Assembly: GCA_019239895.1 (NCBI GenBank)
Contig: JAFAZH010000010.1
Location: forward strand, 1-64,000
Length of the DNA stretch: 64,000 bases
Direction of reading: 5' to 3'
Source of the DNA: Abditibacteriaceae bacterium
GTDB lineage: Bacteria; Armatimonadota; Abditibacteriia; Abditibacteriales; Abditibacteriaceae
Shown: piece by piece, positions 1-7,152 of the stretch
How the letters are laid out: each line of letters opens with the position of its first letter
Position numbering within the stretch: the stretch's first letter is position 1
Notes under the pieces: model-generated
Told to the model about the DNA's origin: nothing
Seen by the model: the letters and a program-made list of their open reading frames with translations, nothing else
Database searches by the model: none
Program-made: the position numbers and the translations under genes

Positions 1-145
1 TCACAAAGGGCACAGAGTTTGAAGAAGATGGAGAATCGAGGATAGAGAATCGTAACAGCACTCCGCTGACTAGTCTCTATCTTCTATTCTCGATCCGCAA
101 CTCTCTTTTGTGCCCTTTGTGCCTTCTCTGTGTCCTTTGTGTTGA
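1..145. repeat. Intergenic inverted repeat, CACAGAG family (cut by window edge)
   Basis: CACAAAGGGCACAGAG at 2-17 is answered by its complement CTCT..TTTGTGCCCTTTGTG at about 101-121, with a second imperfect pair (GAATCGAGGATAGAGAA-type purine-rich arm near 31-50 against 73-95). The same arm sequences recur at 8585-8739, 13982-14118 and 15028-15179. It lies just beyond the stop codon of the leftward gene at 162. The left end may continue outside the window. Confidence 0.75.
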
Positions 146-161
146 AAAGAAAAGTGCGGGC

Positions 162-1049
162 TTACGCCTTATCTAAATCATTCAACTCCGGCACATTGCG
201 CCAACTGTGTTCGGCGACAAAGCCCAGGACTTCTTCGGCGTGTTGCGTGTTATAAAGACTGTCTTTTGGCTCTAATCGTTCGGCATCCTGGGCTACGCTA
301 GGATAGTGCTGGCGCACGAGGCCGCGGATGTCATAAGGCGTGTAGGAATCACGGGCGGCCAGAATCACGACATGGTTGCCTGCGGTTGGTTTCTCCACAG
401 CGAGGCGGAAGGCCCGCGCACAGTCGCGGATTTCGATGTAAGTCCACAGATCGCCAGCACGCCAATGGTGGCTATTTTCCAGACGCCGCCGCTGCCATCT
501 CTGCGCATCGGCGTGCTTGCTGTCGAATGACACTACGGTGCTAATGCGAATGCAAACGGTCGTCATGCCTGTTCTGCGAGTATAAGTGGCGGCGGTTTGT
601 TCATTGCATAGTTTGGAAAGGCCATATAAATCCTGTGGCAAAGTCGGGTGCGCTTCATCCATTGGAAGATATTGCGGGTCGAATGGATGCTGCGCGAAGA
701 CAATGCCAAAGGTGCAACAAGTCGAGGCAAGAGCAACTTTCTTAATGCCATGCGCTTCAGCAGCGGCCAGCACGTACTGGGTGCCAGTGACATTGGTTTG
801 AAAAATAATATCGTCCAGGCTACCTGGGTGGGGAATGGCCGCTAAATGGGCAATCATGTCGCAGCCTTCGGCAGCACGCAGGAGCGCGTAACGGTCAGTC
901 AGGTCCGCGTATACTACTTCGGCGCGGTCACGTATATCTTCGGGTGGCGGCATCTTATCGAAGGCCCGCACTTCATAGCCATGATCCAGAAATTCTCTGG
1001 CCGTGACAGAGCCAACTCGTCCGCCGGTGCCAGTGACTAAAACTCGCAT
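162..1049 (-). CDS. NAD-dependent epimerase/dehydratase (extended SDR)
   Basis: A 295-residue Rossmann-fold protein of the extended short-chain dehydrogenase family, likely acting on a nucleotide sugar or a sugar acid in the cytosol; the substrate cannot be read from sequence. Residues 7-13 carry the glycine motif G-xx-G-xx-G (TGTGGRVG), Ser109 lies in the STCCTFG strand and the catalytic pair is Tyr142/Lys146 in YGLSK. The ATG at 1049 is preceded by AGAAGGAT at a normal distance. The protein is a little short for a GalE-type epimerase but within the range of uronate dehydrogenase-like SDRs. It stands alone, flanked on both sides by long inverted repeats. Confidence 0.85.
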   Translation of the reverse strand: MRVLVTGTGGRVGSVTAREFLDHGYEVRAFDKMPPPEDIRDRAEVVYADLTDRYALLRAAEGCDMIAHLAAIPHPGSLDDIIFQTNVTGTQYVLAAAEAHGIKKVALASTCCTFGIVFAQHPFDPQYLPMDEAHPTLPQDLYGLSKLCNEQTAATYTRRTGMTTVCIRISTVVSFDSKHADAQRWQRRRLENSHHWRAGDLWTYIEIRDCARAFRLAVEKPTAGNHVVILAARDSYTPYDIRGLVRQHYPSVAQDAERLEPKDSLYNTQHAEEVLGFVAEHSWRNVPELNDLDKA

Positions 1050-1095
1050 ATTGATAATCCTTCTGTAACTGTCAACTTATCAGCCTCCCCGCCTA

Positions 1096-1191
1096 TCATT
1101 CCGAGCGTAACGAAACGCAGTGGAGTACAGTCGAGGAATCTTAATAGTTGAGACAAGATTTCTCGACTTCGCTGCGCTCCGCTCGAAATGA
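1096..1191. repeat. Imperfect inverted repeat, TCATTCCGAGCG family
   Basis: The arm beginning TCATTCCGAGCG at 1096 and ending AGGAATCTT near 1142 pairs with AAGATTTCTCGAC..CGAAATGA at 1155-1191, giving a long hairpin with a few internal mismatches and an unequal arm length. It occupies the first half of the 348-bp gap between the epimerase and the ABC substrate-binding protein. Confidence 0.75.
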
Positions 1192-1211
1192 CAGACGGTG
1201 GAGGGACACAT

Positions 1212-1394
1212 TAAAGCCGCACTAAAGCGAAAACTTTAATGCGGCTTTAGAAGCCGGGCCTGTAAAAGACCCGGCAGGAAGGCGGTCGAGCCGCCAACCG
1301 TCCTCACGGACGGCACATCTAAACAGTAAATCCTCTGGCGTCCAAAGGACGCTTGGCTTTAGCCTCCCCGCCGGGTCTTTTACAGGCCCGGCTT
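1212..1394. repeat. Nested inverted repeat with perfect 25-bp arms
   Basis: A 25-bp arm at 1251-1275 (AAGCCGGGCC...ACCCGGC) has a perfect reverse complement at 1370-1394. The intervening 94 bp holds smaller stems (GGCGGTCGAGCCGCC, GGCGTCCAAAGGACGC). A separate hairpin TAAAGCCGC/GCGGCTTTA sits at 1212-1249. The right arm ends 3 bp before the stop codon of the substrate-binding protein gene (1398-1400), so it could act as its transcription terminator, although no clean T-tract follows. Confidence 0.85.
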
Positions 1395-1397
1395 CAA

Positions 1398-2447
1398 TTA
1401 CTTAGCAGTATAAACAAAGCCAGTGAGGTCGGCTTTCTTCTTCAACACGCCTACCTGGAAAGCAATATCGGCAAAACGCTGGAGATTTTTCGGATCAGGG
1501 TCAGTGGTGTATTTGATGGTGGCAAAGGCGGCTTTAGCCACTGCCGGATCAAGTGTCTTCTTGCTGACGGCGCTCCACGCGGCTAAAACATCGGCATCGC
1601 CTTTGGTGCGGTCTTTATTAAGTGCATCGGTAATGGCCTGGTGCGCGGCGACGAACTTTTTGATGAAATCCGGGTGGGCATCGGCAAACTTCTTGGTGGT
1701 GTAGATGGAGCCTGCTGAATAGTTTCCATTATCCAAGATTTGCTTCCAATCAATCAGCGGACGGCCATTGCCCTTGGCGGCAACCTGTGAGGGCCACGGA
1801 GCCGGGGCGGCCACTCCCGCGATTTGGCCACCCTGGAGTGTAGCCGCCTGCTCACCTGGAGCCACCTGGACAATGCGGACATCGGTATCAGGTTTAAGCC
1901 CCGCTTGCAGCAGGTTATAGCGCACCATTGCATCCACGGTGGAACCGACTTGATTCACGCCGACCGCTTTGCCTTTCAAATCTTTGATGGTTTTCACCGG
2001 GCCGCTTTTGCTGACCATGAGTTCTGTGCCGCCATTGGCGGCATTGGCCAGTAACACAATATCGCCACTTTTAGCATACGCTTTTAAAGCCGGATACGGG
2101 CCACTGGCTCCAATATCAATCACTCCCGACCGCAAAGCCTCAATCACCCCGGAGCCAGCTTCATATAAGGTACTGCCGAAAGTGACACCCGGCACTTGTT
2201 TCGCGTATTCTCCCTTTTGCAACCCCACCAACGGCTGCGGCAATACAATAGTGGGTGTATAGCCGATGGTGACACTTTTAACGTCTCCCCCAGCCGCTGT
2301 GCCATTGGTAGAGGAATTGGCTGCGGTGGTGTCCGTTGACGTGGAGTTAGTGTTCTGTCCATTGCTACCACACCCGGCTAACAACATTGAGGTTAATGCG
2401 ATTGAACTCCACAGTAAACGTTTCTTGATACTGATGCTTCCGTACAT
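1398..2447 (-). CDS. ABC transporter substrate-binding lipoprotein (sulfonate/nitrate/taurine type)
   Basis: A 349-residue periplasmic-binding-type lipoprotein expected to capture an alkanesulfonate, taurine or related small anion and hand it to the permease encoded upstream. The N-terminus has a basic stretch, a hydrophobic core and the lipobox LLAG-Cys26, followed by a Ser/Thr/Asn-rich linker and then an NMT1/SsuA-like domain. The ATG at 2447 follows AAGGAG by 6 nt. It is the last gene of a three-gene leftward operon (ATPase, permease, binding protein). The exact ligand is an inference from family and operon order; nitrate, aromatic sulfonates or thiamine precursors remain possible. Confidence 0.88.
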   Translation of the reverse strand: MYGSISIKKRLLWSSIALTSMLLAGCGSNGQNTNSTSTDTTAANSSTNGTAAGGDVKSVTIGYTPTIVLPQPLVGLQKGEYAKQVPGVTFGSTLYEAGSGVIEALRSGVIDIGASGPYPALKAYAKSGDIVLLANAANGGTELMVSKSGPVKTIKDLKGKAVGVNQVGSTVDAMVRYNLLQAGLKPDTDVRIVQVAPGEQAATLQGGQIAGVAAPAPWPSQVAAKGNGRPLIDWKQILDNGNYSAGSIYTTKKFADAHPDFIKKFVAAHQAITDALNKDRTKGDADVLAAWSAVSKKTLDPAVAKAAFATIKYTTDPDPKNLQRFADIAFQVGVLKKKADLTGFVYTAK

Positions 2448-2488
2448 TTATGCTCCTTGAAATAAGTATTGCGGTTACAAATGCACGC

Positions 2489-3424
2489 TTAAGAACGGAC
2501 GCCTGTTAAGCCCCATAGCGTCTGTAAGCGGCGTTGGATGGGAGAAAACAGCAACTCTTGCACAACTAACCCAATAACTATAATCACGATGATCGTCGCC
2601 ACCACACCGTCGGCATCCCCGTTTTCGCGGTCACGTTGTAGCAAAAAGCCTAACCCGCCGCTATTGACAATCAGTTCGGCAGCCATAAGCGAGCGCCAGG
2701 CGAATGACCAGCCGACTTTCAGGCCCGTCACAATGCCAGGTAATGCGGCAGGCAGTAAAACAGAAAAATAAAGACGGGTCCCCGTTGTGCCAAGCGTGCG
2801 ACCCGCGCGGGCCAGCAAAGGCGGCACATTGCGGATGCCATCGGCGACTGTGACAATCGTGGCAAACAACGACCCCATAACCGTGACAAAAAGGATCGGT
2901 GCCGTAATGCTCAAACGGCCAAACCAGAGTAGGGCAAGGGGAATCCAGCAAATGGAAGGGAGGGATTGCAGAGAAACGGCTAACCAGCCCACTGTTTTTT
3001 CCATTAAGGCCGAGCGAGCGACTAACAAGCCGACCGGAAACCCAATCACGGTCGCAATTAAATAGCCTTCAATTAAACGCGCAATGCTCGCATAGATAGC
3101 CGGTATATACTCCTTCTGGAAGAGGGCTGCACCCAAATTATGGGGCATTGGTTCGCCAGGCACTGGTTGGTAATTGCCAGTGAGATAAGAAAAGCCAAAT
3201 TTATCCCACAACCATTGCCCTACCTCAAGTGGTGAGGGAAAAAGCGCCCCCCTGGAAGTATCGCCAGGTCGTGTTACCACCCAATAATGCACGACTTGCC
3301 AGAACACGAGCAACAACACAATAAAGAGGATGCGCACCAGTAGATCGCTCTCCAGTGGGCGCTGTGACACTCGTTTTTTCGAGATAGTCGCGGCGGCTCC
3401 GTTGGTCAAATGAGATTGGGCCAC
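2489..3424 (-). CDS. ABC transporter permease (SsuC/TauC type)
   Basis: A 311-residue inner-membrane permease of the binding-protein-dependent family. It has a cytoplasmic N-terminus, about six membrane helices and, in the middle, the EAA-type loop region (GRAGRTLGTTG...) that docks on the ATPase. A roughly 50-residue periplasmic segment follows the first helix (residues 55-105), longer than in Escherichia coli SsuC. The start at 3424 lies 2 bp after the stop of the ATPase gene (3427), which indicates one transcript and coupled translation. The binding protein begins 41 bp downstream. Confidence 0.88.
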   Translation of the reverse strand: MAQSHLTNGAAATISKKRVSQRPLESDLLVRILFIVLLLVFWQVVHYWVVTRPGDTSRGALFPSPLEVGQWLWDKFGFSYLTGNYQPVPGEPMPHNLGAALFQKEYIPAIYASIARLIEGYLIATVIGFPVGLLVARSALMEKTVGWLAVSLQSLPSICWIPLALLWFGRLSITAPILFVTVMGSLFATIVTVADGIRNVPPLLARAGRTLGTTGTRLYFSVLLPAALPGIVTGLKVGWSFAWRSLMAAELIVNSGGLGFLLQRDRENGDADGVVATIIVIIVIGLVVQELLFSPIQRRLQTLWGLTGVRS

Positions 3425-3426
3425 TC

Positions 3427-4272
3427 TTACCTCGCTCTCCCGACAGTGGCCCGGTCAGGTTTAATTCGCTCGTCGGCACCGATTTCAGTACCATTCTGAT
3501 CGTATTCGGCGGCTTCGACTTTAGCGACTTCATCACGGAGCGTATTTTGAATCCGCGATATGGTCTCAGCGACCAGGGTTTCAGTCGTGCGGCGGGGATA
3601 GTCCAATTCTTCGAGATTGAACTCACGCTTAATGCGTCCCGGTCGGGCCGTGAAAACTACGACACGCGTGCCTAATGTCACTGCTTCGCGCACGTTATGC
3701 GTCACAAAAACGATGGTCTTGCGTGTCTCGCGCCAGATATTCTCTAACTCAATGTGTAAATGATCGCGGGTCTGAGCATCAAGGGCAGCAAATGGCTCAT
3801 CCATCAGCAAAACTTGGGGGTCTACCGCTAAAGCGCGTGCTAAGGCAACGCGCTGGCGCATTCCACCACTGAGTTCATGTGGCTGGGCATCGCCAAATTG
3901 TGCCAGATGCACCATCTTCAGGAAGCGTTCGGCTATGGCCTGTTGCTCGGTGGCAGGCAGTTTGAGGTTCTTGAGGCCAAAGGCTACATTATCACGCGCA
4001 TTCAGCCAGGGGAAAAGGGCTGGTTCCTGGAACATCATCACCCGCGCAATAGAAGGGCCACTCACTGTTTCGTCGTCCACCATAACGCGCCCGGTGGTTG
4101 GAGTGTCAAAGCCTGCCAGCATATTGCACAACGTAGATTTGCCGCAACCCGATGGCCCGACCAGACAGACAAATTCGCCTTCCTGGATGTTCAGGTTAAT
4201 GCCATCTAAAGCTGTCACCGCCCCGGAACGGCCTTTGTAAATTTTGCGAACGTTATCGAACTGAATCTGCAT
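3427..4272 (-). CDS. ABC transporter ATP-binding protein (SsuB/TauB type)
   Basis: A 281-residue ABC ATPase that powers the sulfonate-type importer. Walker A is GPSGCGKST at residues 39-47, the Q-loop is FQEP near 81, the signature is LSGGMRQ at 134-140, Walker B is LLMDEP at 155-160 and the H-loop histidine is His192. A C-terminal extension of about 40 charged residues follows the conserved core. It is the first gene of the operon; a promoter (TTGACA-17-TAGAAT) and a palindrome lie in the 80 bp upstream of its ATG, so sulfur-dependent repression is a reasonable guess. No strong Shine-Dalgarno site precedes the ATG. Confidence 0.9.
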   Translation of the reverse strand: MQIQFDNVRKIYKGRSGAVTALDGINLNIQEGEFVCLVGPSGCGKSTLCNMLAGFDTPTTGRVMVDDETVSGPSIARVMMFQEPALFPWLNARDNVAFGLKNLKLPATEQQAIAERFLKMVHLAQFGDAQPHELSGGMRQRVALARALAVDPQVLLMDEPFAALDAQTRDHLHIELENIWRETRKTIVFVTHNVREAVTLGTRVVVFTARPGRIKREFNLEELDYPRRTTETLVAETISRIQNTLRDEVAKVEAAEYDQNGTEIGADERIKPDRATVGRAR

Positions 4273-4294
4273 AGTGAAACAACTAATGTAATTC

Positions 4295-4309
4295 CTACCA
4301 AAAAGGTAG
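4295..4309 (-). promoter_or_regulatory. Palindromic operator candidate CTACC-N5-GGTAG
   Basis: A perfect 5-bp dyad (CTACC AAAAA GGTAG) lies between the predicted transcription start and the ATG of the ABC ATPase gene. Its position just downstream of the -10 element is where a repressor would block transcription. Rrf2/CymR-type sulfur regulators bind short dyads in this position in other bacteria, but I cannot assign the regulator from sequence alone. Confidence 0.45.
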
Positions 4310-4323
4310 ACTTTACCAAGGGC

Positions 4324-4352
4324 ATTCTAAAATACTGTTGCTTAACTGTCAA
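4324..4352 (-). promoter_or_regulatory. Sigma-70 promoter of the ABC transporter operon
   Basis: Read on the minus strand, TTGACA (4352-4347) is followed after exactly 17 bp by TAGAAT (4329-4324). This matches the housekeeping consensus in 11 of 12 positions. The start point would be near 4317, giving a leader of about 45 nt that contains the palindrome at 4295-4309. Confidence 0.65.
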
Positions 4353-4386
4353 GCTGCGCTGATCTTAGCACGAGGCAATAAATGCT

Positions 4387-4537
4387 TTTAGCAGGAAGAC
4401 AGGGAGTAAGGAAAGTAGGAAGAAGAAATAGAGAAAGAGGGTGGAGCTATGTTCGCTGCACAGCGATGTAGGCTTCGGCTTAAGCAGTTTAAATCCATTT
4501 TCTTCCTGCTCTCCTTACTCCCTGTCTTCCTGCTAAA
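4387..4537. repeat. Inverted repeat, TTTAGCAGGAAG family, 29-bp arms
   Basis: The arm at 4387-4415 and its complement at 4509-4537 match at 28 of 29 positions. The loop is about 93 bp, purine-rich on the left. A relative with the same TTTAGCAGGAAG ends is at 32883-33019. It fills the middle of the 363-bp gap between two divergently transcribed genes, upstream of the ABC operon promoter on one side and the DUF58 gene on the other, so it is not a simple terminator here. No other feature is seen in the gap. Confidence 0.85.
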
Positions 4538-4635
4538 TAAAGGAACTTTCCTAATTTTGACCAACCACTAAAACTGCTACACTTAACCCTCGAACCTGCA
4601 ATAATTCCGCCGACGTATCAACTCACCCTCGACCT

Positions 4636-6171
4636 ATGCTACCCTCCTTGCGGCTTGCCATCTATTGTGGAGTGGGTGCGCTTTTATGGATTGTGGCGGC
4701 TGCGACTCACAGCCTTATCTTTATCCCTATTCTTTATGATGTTGTATTGTTGATAGTGGCGCTGGTAGATATTCTTGTCTCCCCGCGCCCCCATGACTTT
4801 GAAATTAAGCGCAGTGTCAACGACAAAATGAACCTGGGCGCTCCTAATGCGATCACTCTGCGCGCACGCTTTAAAACAATGGAGGGCAAAGGCCGCTGGT
4901 CTATTCCTTTATTGGTGCGCGATGAGCCGCCTCCCACCTGGCCCGTGACGTTGCCCTTAGCCGAGAGCCTGGAAGCCCAGGATGCGGCCCCCAAGACCGA
5001 TGATACGGTTGTGGTGCCGCCGGTGGCCCGTCTGACTCTGATCGTTAAACCCCGCTACGAGTCTTCCGCCGAATATACTGTGACCCCCACACGACGCGGC
5101 GATTACCGCTTTGGTGCGCTCTCCGCCCGTTACGGCACTTATTTGGGCCTATGGTATCGGCAGTTTCGCCGCCAGGCTGATGAGCATGTGCGGGTTTATC
5201 CCGATACAACCGAGGTACACCGTTATGAATTGCGATTGCGCCAAGGCCGCTTGCGCGATATTGGCCTGCACCTGACCCGCCTGCGCGGTCGAGGCACCGA
5301 GTTCGAGAGCCTGCGCGACTACACCACCGACGACGAATACAAGAATATCAATTGGAAAGCATCCGCACGACAGGGCCGCTTAATCTCCACCAACTACGAG
5401 ATTGAACGTGACCAAACCATTCTCATCGCGCTCGACTGTGGCCGCATGATGACGGCATTGGCAGTCCTGAGAGAGGGGAGAGGGGGAGAAGAGGAGAGGG
5501 GGAGAAGGGGAGAAAAGGGAAAAGGGGAACAGAGAGATGATAGTAGTGCCTTTGGTGGCTCCCCTTCCCCTGCTCTCCTGCTCTCCCCCTCTCCCCCTCC
5601 GGTTTCCCTGTCCAAACTCGACTGTGCCATTAATGCCACAGTGCTACTGGCGCATGTGGCGAGTTCGATGGGCGATGCGGTGGGGCTGCTACTTTTTTCG
5701 GATACCGTGACGCGCTTTGTGCCGCCCCGCAAAGGCAGCCGCCAGACGGGAGCCATTATTGAGGCGCTCTATGCGGCACAACCGGCCCTCGTCGAGCCGG
5801 ACTATGCGGCGGCTTATGAATATCTGATGGCTCGTAAACTGCGGCGCTGCCTGGTGATGACCTTTACCGATCTAATAGACCCCACGGCCTCCCGCGAATT
5901 GCTGACTGCCTCTGGAGCCTTACGCCGCCATCATAATGCGCTCTGTGTCACCATTAATAACCGAGATGTTATAGACCTCGCCGAGATGATGCCAGAAAGT
6001 GCCTCCGACCTCTATCAGAAAGCGATGGCCCAACGCATGTTAGCGCAACGCCATAATGCCCTTGAAGAACTGCGCAAGCACGGCGTCGGCATTTTAGATG
6101 TGGCGGCGGAGCAACTCACCATCGCCGCCGTGAATCGGTATCTGGATTTAAAAAGCCGGACTGCTCTGTGA
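4636..6171 (+). CDS. DUF58 domain membrane protein with an in-frame palindrome insert
   Basis: A 511-residue protein. Two hydrophobic segments near residues 5-45 anchor it, a beta-rich segment follows, and the DUF58 core contains RDYTTDDEYKNINWKASAR and then a von Willebrand A-like fold beginning at ALDCGRMM. Family members usually sit beside a MoxR ATPase and take part in complex assembly or stress responses; no MoxR gene is in this window. Residues of about 278-323 are a low-complexity Arg/Gly/Glu then Ser/Pro stretch that interrupts the fold between ALDCGRMM and SKLDCAIN, where relatives are continuous. The DNA of this stretch is an inverted repeat (5471-5600) that keeps the reading frame. 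Confidence 0.85.
   Translation: MLPSLRLAIYCGVGALLWIVAAATHSLIFIPILYDVVLLIVALVDILVSPRPHDFEIKRSVNDKMNLGAPNAITLRARFKTMEGKGRWSIPLLVRDEPPPTWPVTLPLAESLEAQDAAPKTDDTVVVPPVARLTLIVKPRYESSAEYTVTPTRRGDYRFGALSARYGTYLGLWYRQFRRQADEHVRVYPDTTEVHRYELRLRQGRLRDIGLHLTRLRGRGTEFESLRDYTTDDEYKNINWKASARQGRLISTNYEIERDQTILIALDCGRMMTALAVLREGRGGEEERGRRGEKGKGEQRDDSSAFGGSPSPALLLSPSPPPVSLSKLDCAINATVLLAHVASSMGDAVGLLLFSDTVTRFVPPRKGSRQTGAIIEALYAAQPALVEPDYAAAYEYLMARKLRRCLVMTFTDLIDPTASRELLTASGALRRHHNALCVTINNRDVIDLAEMMPESASDLYQKAMAQRMLAQRHNALEELRKHGVGILDVAAEQLTIAAVNRYLDLKSRTAL
5471..5600. repeat. Inverted repeat inside the DUF58 coding sequence
   Basis: A G/A-rich arm (about 5471-5512, GAGAGGGGAGAGGGGGAGAA...) is matched by its C/T-rich complement at about 5559-5600 with roughly 35 of 42 positions paired. 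It is translated as an extra loop of about 45 residues without stop codons. Its build is the same as that of the intergenic repeats in this window. Confidence 0.75.
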
Positions 6172-6172
6172 A

Positions 6173-6398
6173 GCCCTCACCCCTGGCCCCTCTCCCACGC
6201 TGCGGGCGAGGGGTGCCCCAGAGGATAAACTTGCTTGTAGAAATGAAATGAACCGCAGAGGCGCAGAGGGCATAGAGAAGAGAAATTTGACTTTATTCTT
6301 CGGCGTTCTTCGCGTCTCTGCGGTTCTTTGTTTTACCGGTGAGTAGTAGTTTGAGCACCCCTCGCCCGCAGCGTGGGAGAGGGGCCAGGGGTGAGGGC
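6173..6398. repeat. Nested inverted repeat with perfect 43-bp arms
   Basis: The 43-bp arm at 6173-6215 (GCCCTCACCCCTGG...) is perfectly complementary to 6356-6398. Inside it sits a second, unrelated hairpin of the CACAGAG family (GAACCGCAGAGGCGCAGAG near 6251 against CGTCTCTGCGGTTC near 6313). It lies between convergent genes, starting 2 bp after one stop codon and ending 3 bp before the other, so it probably also terminates both transcripts. Confidence 0.92.
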
Positions 6399-6401
6399 TA
6401 A

Positions 6402-6860
6402 TTATCTCTCTGCCGGGGAATGACGTTTGAGGAAAGATTCAAAGAACTGTCTATAGGGGGAATCCGGGCCGGGGGCAATGTTGCCCATTTTTTCGCCTTC
6501 TTCCAGGGCTTGCTGAATAGACCAGCCGTGTGTCAGGGCCAGGTGGAGGAGCACCATGATACCAGCACGTCCGCCACTGCCGCAATGGACAATGGCCGGA
6601 GTTGAATCATAGCCTGTTACGGCACCTTGAAAACGTTGAACGGCGAGGTCATCTAAGCTGGCGGGCGTCACCGGGATTTCGGTATAGTTCAAGCCCGCTT
6701 CTTCAACCAGACGCTTTTCTTCATCGGGATCACTCTGCTCTCCCTCCGCCCGGAGATTAACGACCATACGGAATCCCCGCTGGGCGACATCGGCAATATC
6801 TTCGGCGGTGGGCTGACCACTGATGGAAATTTCATTGGTAATTTTGCGTTCGTTTAACAT
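6402..6860 (-). CDS. DUF442 family tyrosine phosphatase-like protein
   Basis: A 152-residue protein with the dual-specificity phosphatase-like fold of the DUF442/TIGR01244 group. The signature is His92-Cys93-x-SG-x-Arg98 (HCGSGGR), with Cys93 the expected nucleophile. N-terminal ISGQP and VVNLR motifs are typical of the group. I chose the ATG at 6860 because AAGGAG precedes it at 11 nt and family homology starts there; an ATG at 6884 and one at 6947 are in frame upstream. Family members are found alone or fused to metallo-beta-lactamase domains; the substrate is unknown. It converges on the DUF58 gene with a 43-bp palindrome between them. Confidence 0.8.
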   Translation of the reverse strand: MLNERKITNEISISGQPTAEDIADVAQRGFRMVVNLRAEGEQSDPDEEKRLVEEAGLNYTEIPVTPASLDDLAVQRFQGAVTGYDSTPAIVHCGSGGRAGIMVLLHLALTHGWSIQQALEEGEKMGNIAPGPDSPYRQFFESFLKRHSPAER

Positions 6861-7020
6861 AGGACTCTCTGCTCCTTGGCTCATCGTTCTAATCTTACTG
6901 ATACAGCGGCTATTTAGGATTGGCTTGCGGTGGGCAAGATAGAGCAAATTTGAGGCGCAACTTTATTTTATCTTCGGGGCAGAGCGGAAGTTTGGCACGC
7001 AGCATGAACGTAAGGTATAA

Positions 7021-7087
7021 ATAGCGTGACGCTATAACGAAGATCGTCCTCTATTAATGGCATAACCATAGTGTGTTAGAATAACAC
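7021..7087 (+). promoter_or_regulatory. Two short palindromes upstream of the secreted helical protein
   Basis: ATAGCGT-G-ACGCTAT is a perfect 15-bp dyad at 7021-7035, and GTGTTA-GAA-TAACAC is another at 7073-7087, about 65 bp before the preferred GTG start at 7153. Either could be a regulator site in the divergent region shared with the phosphatase gene. No binding protein can be named. Confidence 0.35.
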
Positions 7088-7152
7088 GCACAGTTGACCA
7101 GCAAATGATGTCCTATAAAATCACGCGCACTAAATCACTAAGGGAGAAAACT

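Noticed and set aside
5394..5756. Leftward open frame antisense to the DUF58 gene
   Set aside because: It reads the opposite strand of a well-supported gene and its low-complexity part is the complement of the palindrome; there is no independent support.
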